From DAOTWP01 sp034435675 (lineage in GTDB: Bacteria > Chloroflexota > Anaerolineae > Aggregatilineales > Phototrophicaceae): 12,370 bases of DNA. The notes under the pieces were generated by a model, which searched no databases, had not been told where the DNA came from, and worked only from the letters and a program-made list of their open reading frames with translations. A program made the translations under genes and the position numbers. How positions within the stretch are numbered: position 1 is the first letter of the stretch; the number at the start of each line of letters is the position of its first letter. Positions 7,101 through 12,370 of this stretch are shown piece by piece. The stretch spans positions 1-12,370 of the forward strand of contig DAOTWP010000105.1 in the NCBI GenBank assembly GCA_034435675.1. Direction: 5' to 3'.

Positions 7101-10100
7101 GCGAAGAGATACAGCGCGGGTTCTTGCAGGCACTGTTCACGGCGGATGGCGGCTTCCAGGACGGCGGCGAAAAGGGCGGCAGCATTCGGCTTGCATCCAG
7201 CCATCTTGAACTGCTGGAAGGCGTGCAGCAACTGCTTGCCAATTTTGGGATTGTCAGCCGCATTTACCGCGAGCGTCGTGAAGCTGGCTACCGGTTGCTG
7301 CCCGATAGCAATCGGGATGCCAAACCCTACGGGTGTGAGGCGCAGCACGAACTGGTCATCAGCAAGCAGAATATGGTTGTCTTTGCAGATGAACTGGGTT
7401 TCCTTGCGGATGATAAGCAGAACGCGCTGCGGGGCTTTGTGACACGTGGCAAACGGGGACCCTATCGCGAGAACTTCCTCGCTACGGTAGAACACGTTGA
7501 ATACGCAGGCGAAGAAGATGTCTTTGACCTGACCGAACCTATTACCCATTCAATGATCGTCAACGGCATTAGCTGCCACCAATGCGGCGAACAAGGCTTG
7601 CCAGGAGATGGTGTTTGTAATCTTGGCGCTATTAATCTCGCCAAATTCTACGATGCCGAAAAGCACGATGTCGCCTGGGACGACCTCAAGCAGGCGGTGC
7701 GTTATGCCGTGCGCTTTCTCGACAATGTGATTGACGCCAACTACTACTTCCGCGACGAAAACCGCGACCAGCAGCTTGCCGAACGGCGTGTCGGGCTGGG
7801 GACGATGGGCATTGCCGAGTTGATGATCCGTCTGGGCGTGCGTTATGGCGATGACGAGTCGGTGCAGTTCATTGACCGGCTGTACGGCATGATTACGACC
7901 GCCGCCTATGAGACCTCGGCAGAAATTGCAGCGGAAAAGGGCGCGTTCCCACGGTTCGACGCCGAAAAGTTCCTCGAAAGCGGCTTTATGCAGACCATGC
8001 CGGACTGGCTGCGGCAGAAGGTCGCGGCAAACGGTATCCGCAATGTGACGCTGCTGACACAGGCACCCACCGGCTGTGTCGCGCCGGACACCCTGGTCAG
8101 CACGGCAACCGGTATGCAGCCGATTGCCGCCCTGGGCGACCCGAACGGTCCACAGTGGCAGGAGCTGCTGCGCGATGTGCACACGGATGTTGGGCTGCGC
8201 CGGACATCCCACTTCTATGTGAATGGTTATCAACCGGTCAAAACCGTGACTACGGCGCGCGGTTTCAGTATTACGGCAACCCACAACCACCGTTTGCGCG
8301 TGCTGGACGGTGACGGTAACTATGTCTGGCGGCGCATGGATGCACTGCAACCCGGCGACCAGGTTGTCCTCAAGAAGAATACGCTTGGCGTGGGCGAAAC
8401 TGTTGCGCTGACTCCGGTGGAACAGGGCAACCGGGCACTGAGTGCGCTGCCGGCAGCCATGACGCCTGAATTTGCCGAACTGCTCGGTCTGTATATGGGC
8501 GATGGCTATACCAAGCGGCGCGGTGGCCTGCATATCGTGGTGACACAAAAAGATCCCGATTTGCTCGACCATGTGCGCGGGCTGATGCAGTCTGTCTGGG
8601 GGGAACGCCAGGTCACGGCTGAGGAGCGTATCGGCTGCTGGACACTGAACCTGACTGGCTACTATATTTCGCGCTTCTTCGCAGTAAATGGCTTGCAGAA
8701 GCCCGACGGCAATCATGGGGAAGGCGCAGCAGGCGCATTCATCCCCACAAAGGTACTGCAAGCCGGACGGGCAGCGGTTGCGGCATTCCTGCGCGGCTTG
8801 TTTGAGGCGGATGGCAGTGTCACACGCGGCAGCATCACGCTGGTTTCGACCTCCAGACAACTGGTGCAGCAGGCACAGGTGGCGCTGCTGGGGCTGGGGA
8901 TTGTTGCGACGATGCGCCAGATGCCCGCAGAGGGCAAACGTTACGGTACACGCGCGCTTTATGAACTGCGCATGCTCAACCGGCGTGAGGCTGAAAAGTT
9001 TGTCGCACAGGTCGGCTTCATCAGCGAACGTAAGCGCCAGAAAGCCAACGCACTCGGCAACATGAGTGCCCGCGGCGACAGCATTGCTGTGCAGCCGCTG
9101 TTGGAGGAGTTCTATCGCCAGTCGGCAGGCGCAGTAGACTATCGTGTCCGGCAGCAGATCAACGGGCTGGTGCGCAACGGCGCCTTGACGCAGCAGTCGG
9201 TGCAGCGGCTTGTGAGCGCCCACCCGGTATTGGAGTCTACCCGCCTGGCACAGCTGGTCAGCATGGAGGTTTTTGTTGACACAGTTGCAGTGATTGAGGA
9301 GGGTACGTGCCATACGTATGATATCTCCGTGCCGGAGAACCACACGTATATCGCTAACGGGTTTGTCTCGCACAACACCACGGGGACTCTGGTCAACACC
9401 AGCACCGGTATTGAACCGTTCTTCTCATGGGTCTACTACCGCAAGAGCCGTCTGGGGCTGCATGAGGAAAAAGTGCCGGTTGTGCAGGAATGGCTGAACG
9501 CGCACCCCGACCAGGCAGAACTGCCGCCCCATTTTGTCACCGCGATGGAACTGTCGCCCGATGACCATGTGAAAGTGCAGGCGGCATTCCAGCGCTGGAT
9601 TGACAGTTCGATTTCCAAGACGACCAACTGCCCGAATGACTGGACGGTGGAGCAGGTCGCCAAGCTCTATGAGCACATGTACGATCTGGGCTGCAAGGGC
9701 GGCACGATTTACCGCGATGGCAGCCGCGAAGAGCAGGTGCTGATGCTCAAGGGCGACGAACGTGCCGAAAAAGAGATGGAGCAGAAAGAGGCGCTCAAAC
9801 AGGAGTCCGCGCCGGTCCCTGTGCCACAGCCGGAAGTCAAAACCGTCACAGCGGATGCCGTCATCGCGCAGTCCACGCCGTACCATGTCTATCCGCGCCC
9901 GGCGAAGCTGCAAGGGGTCACTGTCAGCCGCAAGACACCGTTTGGCACCGCGTATATCACCATGAACAGCGACGAACACGGCTACCCGTTCGAAGTGTTC
10001 ATCACCGTGGGTAAGGCGGGCAGCGACTTGCAGGCAGACGCGGAAAGCCTGGGACGGCTGATTTCGCTGTCGCTGCGCACCACCGCGCCGGAAAAACGGC

Positions 10101-10432
10101 TGGACATGATGAAGCTGATTATTGACCAGCTTCAGGGGATTGGCGGGGCGCGGCAGATGGGCTTTGGTGCAGGGCGCATGATCTCGCTGCCGGACTCGCT
10201 GGCGCGCGCGCTGGAGGAGCAGTACTTCCCGCGCAACGAGCCGCAGCAGTTGGGGCTGCCGATTGACAATGGCGGGATTAAAGCGCCGCCCGCCGCCAAA
10301 CCGCCGACGCTGCACAGCGGTCCCGCTGGCGTCATTTCCGGCGCGGATTTGTGCCCGTCGTGCGGCACCATCTCGCTGGTCAAGGCGGAAGGCTGCCGCA
10401 AGTGCCTGACGTGTGATTACACGGAATGCTGA
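4145..10432 (+). CDS. nrdJ: Adenosylcobalamin-dependent class II ribonucleotide reductase precursor with three inteins
   Basis: NrdJ reduces ribonucleotides to deoxyribonucleotides in the cytoplasm using a B12-generated thiyl radical, with no need for oxygen or a second subunit. The 2095-residue frame contains four extein parts (1-218, 648-780, 1147-1310, 1745-2095), making 866 residues after splicing. Active-site residues are visible: first redox cysteine C146 (YYNC), motif NPCGEQ split as N779-P780 | C1147-G-E1149-Q with C1147 the thiyl cysteine, and second redox cysteine C1158, 11 residues on as in Thermotoga NrdJ. The last extein has the APTG|TTG phosphate loop, GIEPFF, KTTNCPNDW, a TSCPD-like domain around VSRKTPFGTAYITMN, and a six-cysteine tail (C2070, C2073, C2084, C2087, C2090, C2095) that would bind metal or relay electrons. 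The gene appears monocistronic. No frameshift or stop interrupts any part. Confidence 0.95.
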   Translation: MVQSQQTKRNALHELGYKIFLDRYAQKDMTRESLAVGDTVIVVVNAATGQREIGKVTAMALPQVTIELLDGTVVTRDVEHVDKPIETDPAQMMDRVAAGIAELEPEAQRKEWTERFRWLLDDWKFVPGGRILTAAGTDQQLSYYNCYVLKLPNDSRGGILKTLGEMTEIMSRGGGVGITLSSLRPRHAYVKGVNGRSSGSVSWGALYSFVTGLIEQGGCFGPDERIATSSGLVPAAELAARIEAGETFYAQTHRGLRKITARFRNGVKPLFEVTTRRGYKVRITEDHKVAVLMDGRITTMPLKYLREGDEILLLLGRGVQTTYQPLKPLVYERSIMSTTLNEEVRLPEILDEDLAYLIGYMHGDGYVQMGKKVNWQAPKAVKMATADAYPEIRERIIDAVQRVFGLGVSVYPGDGAHHEVTLHSRLVIEWLILNGLLKAKADAVRVPEAIFRSPSAVVAAFIAGYFDADGCNRGRKGGYGMDSISREMLEDVQQLLAANGILSHIQTTDRSAQGWQTIYRLIISGAEFKRRFAAFVPTAKASPDANGRRDMYNTYPAAVWRNLGARTKYRQRIYDGVSERISYGQLSSIHTRLLEGGDSAHAAELESMLSAVPDEIASIVPLAESEVFDFEVDDVHLLSGNGIYTSNSRRGALMLLLSDWHPDVIEFIKSKRTAGQITNANISVAISDAFMEAVKSDGDWQLRFPDTTTPDYDEFWDGDIEKWEAAGGKVHVYRTMKARELWHTIIESAWASAEPGLLFIDRYNKMSNSWYHSRIVGVNPCVTGDTLIYTNKGMRRAIDLFNDETDIEVVIDGRFGLTNTTTPSTRVFRTGHKAVYRLQTREGYYVRATADHRFMTPRGWVELRDLQPGDQVHILNRKGGFGTAGSLEEGRVLGWYVGDGHLNEQNGVVLSFFGAEKAQLAPFFASYVNELVEPATVMQRSYPVGVSVIAERDEARVSSKRLMRIVERYGLVENKFRVPECVYGGSEEIQRGFLQALFTADGGFQDGGEKGGSIRLASSHLELLEGVQQLLANFGIVSRIYRERREAGYRLLPDSNRDAKPYGCEAQHELVISKQNMVVFADELGFLADDKQNALRGFVTRGKRGPYRENFLATVEHVEYAGEEDVFDLTEPITHSMIVNGISCHQCGEQGLPGDGVCNLGAINLAKFYDAEKHDVAWDDLKQAVRYAVRFLDNVIDANYYFRDENRDQQLAERRVGLGTMGIAELMIRLGVRYGDDESVQFIDRLYGMITTAAYETSAEIAAEKGAFPRFDAEKFLESGFMQTMPDWLRQKVAANGIRNVTLLTQAPTGCVAPDTLVSTATGMQPIAALGDPNGPQWQELLRDVHTDVGLRRTSHFYVNGYQPVKTVTTARGFSITATHNHRLRVLDGDGNYVWRRMDALQPGDQVVLKKNTLGVGETVALTPVEQGNRALSALPAAMTPEFAELLGLYMGDGYTKRRGGLHIVVTQKDPDLLDHVRGLMQSVWGERQVTAEERIGCWTLNLTGYYISRFFAVNGLQKPDGNHGEGAAGAFIPTKVLQAGRAAVAAFLRGLFEADGSVTRGSITLVSTSRQLVQQAQVALLGLGIVATMRQMPAEGKRYGTRALYELRMLNRREAEKFVAQVGFISERKRQKANALGNMSARGDSIAVQPLLEEFYRQSAGAVDYRVRQQINGLVRNGALTQQSVQRLVSAHPVLESTRLAQLVSMEVFVDTVAVIEEGTCHTYDISVPENHTYIANGFVSHNTTGTLVNTSTGIEPFFSWVYYRKSRLGLHEEKVPVVQEWLNAHPDQAELPPHFVTAMELSPDDHVKVQAAFQRWIDSSISKTTNCPNDWTVEQVAKLYEHMYDLGCKGGTIYRDGSREEQVLMLKGDERAEKEMEQKEALKQESAPVPVPQPEVKTVTADAVIAQSTPYHVYPRPAKLQGVTVSRKTPFGTAYITMNSDEHGYPFEVFITVGKAGSDLQADAESLGRLISLSLRTTAPEKRLDMMKLIIDQLQGIGGARQMGFGAGRMISLPDSLARALEEQYFPRNEPQQLGLPIDNGGIKAPPAAKPPTLHSGPAGVISGADLCPSCGTISLVKAEGCRKCLTCDYTEC
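4799..6085 (+). mobile_element. Intein 1 of NrdJ (429 residues, LAGLIDADG homing endonuclease)
   Basis: The intein covers NrdJ residues 219-647, between EQGG and SRRGA. Its N-terminal splicing block starts with Cys (CFGPDERIATSSG). Block B is ITEDH with T284 and H287. Two endonuclease motifs follow: LIGYMHGDGYV (acidic residue D364) and FIAGYFDADGC (D469), both intact, so DNA cleavage is plausible. A helical stretch of about 70 residues then precedes block F (EVFDFEVDDVHLL). The C-terminus is GIYTSN followed by Ser as the +1 nucleophile. The usual penultimate His is replaced by Ser, a minority state among inteins. Boundaries are set by the unbroken extein motif GGSRRGA that results from removal. 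Confidence 0.92.
6485..7582 (+). mobile_element. Intein 2 of NrdJ (366 residues, C-terminal Gln, LAGLIDADG homing endonuclease)
   Basis: The intein covers NrdJ residues 781-1146 and splits the catalytic motif NP|CGEQ. It begins CVTGDTLIYTNKG. Block B is ATADH (T849, H852). Endonuclease motifs are LGWYVGDGHL (D899) and LQALFTADGGF (D1001), with both acidic residues kept. Block F is DVFDLTEPITHSMIV, and the end is NGISCHQ, followed by the extein Cys. The last residue is Gln rather than Asn, so C-terminal cleavage would need glutamine cyclisation, which is known in a minority of inteins, including a viral ribonucleotide reductase intein. The +1 nucleophile is the enzyme's own thiyl-radical cysteine. 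This intein is 63-68 residues shorter than its two neighbours because it lacks their helical segment before block F. Confidence 0.92.
8075..9376 (+). mobile_element. Intein 3 of NrdJ (434 residues, LAGLIDADG homing endonuclease)
   Basis: The intein covers NrdJ residues 1311-1744, between TQAPTG and TTGTLVN. It starts CVAPDTLVSTATG. Block B is THNH (T1379, H1382), followed by ALQPGDQVV. The two endonuclease motifs are LLGLYMGDGYT (D1453) and LRGLFEADGSV (D1556), both with their acidic residue. A helical region of about 70 residues (from about 1650) precedes block F (CHTYDISVPENHTYI). It ends NGFVSHN with a Thr at +1, the fully canonical splicing end. Removal restores the APTGTTG loop that corresponds to the phosphate-binding loop of ribonucleotide reductases. 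Confidence 0.94.
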
Positions 10433-10449
10433 GACGTTCGCGTGCAATA

Positions 10450-10476
10450 GGGGGGACATGAACCCCCTCATGTTTT
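10450..10476 (+). terminator. Hairpin and T run after nrdJ, possible terminator
   Basis: Two overlapping foldings are possible 18 bases after the stop codon. In one, the G run at 10450-10455 pairs with the C run at 10463-10467. In the other, ACATGA (10456-10461) pairs with TCATGT (10468-10473) and leads straight into TTTT (10473-10476). The second resembles a short intrinsic terminator. The T tract is brief, so efficiency is uncertain. Confidence 0.5.
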
Positions 10477-10486
10477 GCTCCTCATA

Positions 10487-10521
10487 GGGCGGGTCGCTGT
10501 GTATGCGCTACCCGCCCGTTT
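10487..10521 (+). terminator. Second hairpin after nrdJ
   Basis: GGGCGGGT (10487-10494) and ACCCGCCC (10510-10517) form a perfect 8-bp GC-rich stem around a 15-base loop and are followed by GTTT. Together with the preceding hairpin it would end nrdJ transcription. Its trailing T residues overlap the -35 box of the next promoter. Confidence 0.5.
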
Positions 10522-10547
10522 ACCCGCGCTGCCAACCTCGCTATAAT
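10519..10547 (+). promoter_or_regulatory. Strong sigma-70-type promoter for the GvpU-like/YdcF-like operon
   Basis: TTTACC (10519-10524) and a perfect TATAAT (10542-10547) are separated by 17 bases. Transcription would start near 10554, about 40 bases before the ATG at 10593. The promoter lies inside the upstream extension of the reading frame and therefore argues for the internal ATG as the real start. Confidence 0.7.
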
Positions 10548-10592
10548 CGCCGCGTACCACGACACCGCGTAGACGCGAAGGGCAAAGCACTT

Positions 10593-11189
10593 ATGTTTGG
10601 CAACTTGAACGATCTGGCAGGCATGCTGGGCAACATGGGCGGGGGCAGCGATTTTTCGTGGCTGGAGCCGGATTTCATCCTCGCCCATCTGGTTTCGGCA
10701 ATGGCAAATATCGGCGGCGTTGAGCTGGGCGTGACCCTGCTGGTTAAGGGCGCGGTCATCACCGGCAATCTGGTCGGCGAACGCGAATATTTGCAGCGCA
10801 TTTCGGAAATGTTCCGCGAACAGGCAAAACGCACACTGGCGGCACTGCCCGAAGACCAGCGCAAAATCGCAGAGCAGGCGCTCGATTTCACCATGATGTT
10901 CGAAGACGACTATCCCGAATTCGACGAAAATACGCCGGATGACGAAGCAGACGATGCGGATTACGACGAGGACGATGGTGACGAAGGAATGCCGGATTTG
11001 TCACCGCCGATACAGCACCTGCACCTGAAAGAGCCGATCATCATCCACCCGCAGCCGGCAATCGGTTTTCTGGAAAGCGCGCTGCCGATTATGCGTATTC
11101 GCCTGACTGCCATTGACGGCTGGATGCTGGGCAAAGTGGATATGGTGCCGTCCGATTTTCCGCCCGATAACGGCGGCATGCGCCACTAG
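10593..11189 (+). CDS. GvpU-like protein (gas vesicle accessory protein family)
   Basis: The 198-residue soluble protein resembles GvpU, an accessory protein of Bacillus gas vesicle clusters. Matching segments are an N-terminal region with ELGVTLLVKGAVITGNLV and EYLQRISEMF (44-74), and a C-terminal region with IQHLHLKEPII (140-150) and MRIRLTAIDGWMLGKVDM (167-184), the typical beta-strand end of the family. Between them lies a strongly acidic stretch (about 104-132, rich in Asp and Glu). The N-terminal 18 residues are glycine- and methionine-rich. No other gas vesicle gene is in the window, so a role in gas vesicles cannot be assumed; many GvpU-like proteins have no known function. The ATG at 10593 is chosen because a promoter precedes it and AAGGG (10578-10582) lies ten bases upstream. 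It is the first gene of an operon with the DUF218 gene 19 bases on. Confidence 0.62.
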   Translation: MFGNLNDLAGMLGNMGGGSDFSWLEPDFILAHLVSAMANIGGVELGVTLLVKGAVITGNLVGEREYLQRISEMFREQAKRTLAALPEDQRKIAEQALDFTMMFEDDYPEFDENTPDDEADDADYDEDDGDEGMPDLSPPIQHLHLKEPIIIHPQPAIGFLESALPIMRIRLTAIDGWMLGKVDMVPSDFPPDNGGMRH

Positions 11190-11208
11190 CGCCTGCCACT
11201 GGCGACCC

Positions 11209-11883
11209 ATGACAGTCGTTGAACCGGAAACACAAGCCTCGCGCCCGCGCCGCTGGCGGGCATTTTTGCGTCATGGACGCCGCTTTGTGCTGATCGTCAT
11301 CGGTGTGTGGCTGCTGGTCGCGCTGGGGCTGCTGGCGGGGGTGATCCGGGCAGGCAGCGTAGATTATGCCCGCCCGGCAGACGTGATTGTGGTGCTGGGG
11401 GCAGGGCTGCGCCCCGATGACACGCCGACGCCGACATTAGTCACTCGTGCCGAACACGGCGCGGCGCTGTGGCAGCGCGGCATCGCCCCGATGCTGATCT
11501 GCGCGGGCGGCTTCACTACCGGCGCGGAGGTCAGCGAGGCGCAGGCGTGCCGGGACGCGCTGGTGGCGGCGGGTGTGCCTGCCGACGTGATTCTGCTGGA
11601 GGAACGCAGCACCAGCACCGAAGAAAATGCGCTGTATGTGCGCGTGATGATGCAGGAACACGGCTGGCACAGCGCCGTGATTGTCAGCAGTGCCTATCAT
11701 CTGCTGCGGGCGGACTGGCTGTTCCGCAAAGTGGGCATCACCGTCTACACCAGTCCCGCACCGGTGGATCATCTGTCGTTTGCAGAGCTGGTGCTGGCGT
11801 ATCTGCGCGAGGTCGGCGCGCTGCACTGGCAGGTGTTCAAGGATGCGCTGGCGCTGCCGATCACCAGCGTGCCATTGGTGTGA
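11209..11883 (+). CDS. YdcF/SanA/ElyC-like DUF218 membrane protein
   Basis: The protein has 224 residues. A basic N-terminus (RPRRWRAFLRHGRR, 12-25) precedes one hydrophobic helix (about 26-48), which would anchor it with the catalytic-like domain probably outside. The DUF218 domain follows: ADVIVVLGAGL (57-67), a conserved Arg (R80) before HGAALWQRG, LICAGG (97-102), SEAQAC (109-114), then the signature ERSTSTEENALY (132-143) and VIVSSAYHLLRA (158-169). Family members such as SanA and ElyC in Escherichia coli affect the cell envelope and peptidoglycan or lipid-carrier use; the biochemical reaction is not established, so none is claimed here. The ATG at 11209 is preferred over an upstream in-frame ATG (11113) that lies within the preceding gene and would add a residue run unlike the family. 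No strong ribosome binding site is visible, which fits translation coupled to the upstream gene. Confidence 0.85.
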   Translation: MTVVEPETQASRPRRWRAFLRHGRRFVLIVIGVWLLVALGLLAGVIRAGSVDYARPADVIVVLGAGLRPDDTPTPTLVTRAEHGAALWQRGIAPMLICAGGFTTGAEVSEAQACRDALVAAGVPADVILLEERSTSTEENALYVRVMMQEHGWHSAVIVSSAYHLLRADWLFRKVGITVYTSPAPVDHLSFAELVLAYLREVGALHWQVFKDALALPITSVPLV

Positions 11884-11934
11884 CCGCATCTCGCTTGGGG
11901 CAACCTGTTTGCGTACATTCCAATCCGCAATTTA

Positions 11935-11959
11935 CCCTCGCCAGTGGGTTGGCGCAGGG
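11935..11959 (+). terminator. Hairpin after the DUF218 gene, weak terminator candidate
   Basis: CCCTCGCCA (11935-11943) pairs with TGGCG and AGGG (11950-11959) with one bulged C, around a 6-base loop. It lies about 50 bases after the stop codon. No T tract follows, so the call rests on the stem and its position. Confidence 0.35.
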
Positions 11960-11990
11960 CAAGCGTAGGGAAGTTTCCGTCCTGCGCCTG

Positions 11991-12018
11991 TTTCCCCTGC
12001 GCCGCATGGGCATATAAT
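11991..12018 (+). promoter_or_regulatory. Promoter candidate for the secreted-protein gene
   Basis: A perfect TATAAT lies at 12013-12018. The best -35 match is a weak TTTCCC (11991-11996) with a 16-base spacer. Transcription would begin near 12025, about 80 bases before the ATG at 12104. An AGGGGG ribosome binding site (12089-12094) stands nine bases before that ATG. Confidence 0.55.
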
Positions 12019-12103
12019 GGAATCAGCGCGGCGCGTGCCAGCGTACCACACGGTCATTTCGCGTGCGCCATTTTTTTCTACATGAACCAGGGGGAACTAG
12101 TGT

Positions 12104-12370
12104 ATGCGACGTTTTTCGCTCTGGGTATTTGTGCTGCTGCTGGCGGCTGTGCTGGTTCCCGGCACGGTGGCGCAGCAGGAGCAGCCTGTCACCCCGGAAA
12201 ATCTTGAAAATCCATTAGTGGTTGTAGACAGCGTTCCCTACGCCGGCGAAGAACTGGCGCTGGAAGGTCCGGTCACGGTTTACTTTGATCGCCCGGTAGA
12301 CTGTGCCACCGCGCAGGCGGCGGTCAGCGTTGTGCCGGATACGCCCGGCAGCATCACCTGCGACGAGGCG
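12104..12370 (+). CDS. Secreted protein with N-terminal Ig-like domain (3' truncated), possibly alpha-2-macroglobulin family
   Basis: The frame is open from the ATG at 12104 to the window edge (89 codons, no stop). Residues 1-23 form a signal peptide: MRR, a hydrophobic core (about 4-18), and a TVA-QQ cleavage site. From about residue 44 the sequence SVPYAGEELALEGPVTVYF, followed by DRPVD, matches the start of an SbsA-type bacterial Ig-like domain, and a second strand with VSVVPDTPGSITC follows. In Chloroflexi such domains often open large alpha-2-macroglobulin-like proteins, which trap proteases at the cell surface, but they also occur in other exported proteins. The family is therefore a suggestion only; export is well supported. 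Confidence 0.7.
   Translation, partial: MRRFSLWVFVLLLAAVLVPGTVAQQEQPVTPENLENPLVVVDSVPYAGEELALEGPVTVYFDRPVDCATAQAAVSVVPDTPGSITCDEA

Noticed and set aside
10503..10592. Upstream ATG at 10503 for the GvpU-like gene
   Set aside because: The TATAAT promoter lies within this extension, and the added Arg/Pro/Tyr-rich residues are unlike the family.
11944..12207. Small frame overlapping the start of the secreted protein
   Set aside because: It crosses the promoter region; the frame from 12104 has a ribosome binding site, signal peptide and Ig-like motif.
1..12370. CRISPR array, tRNA or rRNA genes, transposase
   Set aside because: No regularly spaced direct repeats, cloverleaf sequences, rRNA segments or transposase motifs were recognised.

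Overview
The window is GC-rich, densely coded bacterial DNA. An adenosylcobalamin-dependent class II ribonucleotide reductase, a YfhO-like membrane protein, a secreted protein with an Ig-like domain of the kind seen at the start of Chloroflexi alpha-2-macroglobulins, and intergenic CCCTC/GAGGG repeats together suggest a Chloroflexota bacterium, perhaps Anaerolineae. That assignment is inference from gene content only.

Layout. Positions 2-454 (+) hold the C-terminal part of a formylglycine-generating-enzyme/SUMF1-fold protein. Positions 455-957 are non-coding and hold a cluster of small palindromes plus a roughly 196-bp element with inverted-repeat ends. Positions 958-3666 (-) encode a large polytopic YfhO-like (GT-C-like) membrane protein. 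Positions 3667-4144 are a divergent control region with a consensus-like promoter, a perfect 10-bp inverted repeat, two identically built palindromes exactly 20 bp apart, and another 8-bp inverted repeat.

Positions 4145-10432 (+) are the centrepiece: one 2095-codon frame for NrdJ interrupted by three in-frame LAGLIDADG inteins of 429, 366 and 434 residues. Splicing would leave an enzyme of 866 residues. The inteins sit at conserved motifs: GG|SRRGA, NP|CGEQ (directly before the catalytic thiyl-radical cysteine) and APTG|TTG (the substrate phosphate loop). The second ends in Gln instead of Asn, and the first lacks the usual penultimate His.

Downstream come two hairpins, then a strong promoter and a two-gene operon: a GvpU-like protein (10593-11189) and a YdcF/SanA-like DUF218 membrane protein (11209-11883). 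A separate promoter at about 11991-12018 precedes the 5' end of a secreted protein (12104 to the window edge).

The most notable content is the triply invaded nrdJ, whose activity must depend on three splicing events, and the structured region upstream that may control it. No RNA genes, CRISPR array, transposase or cobalamin riboswitch were recognised.
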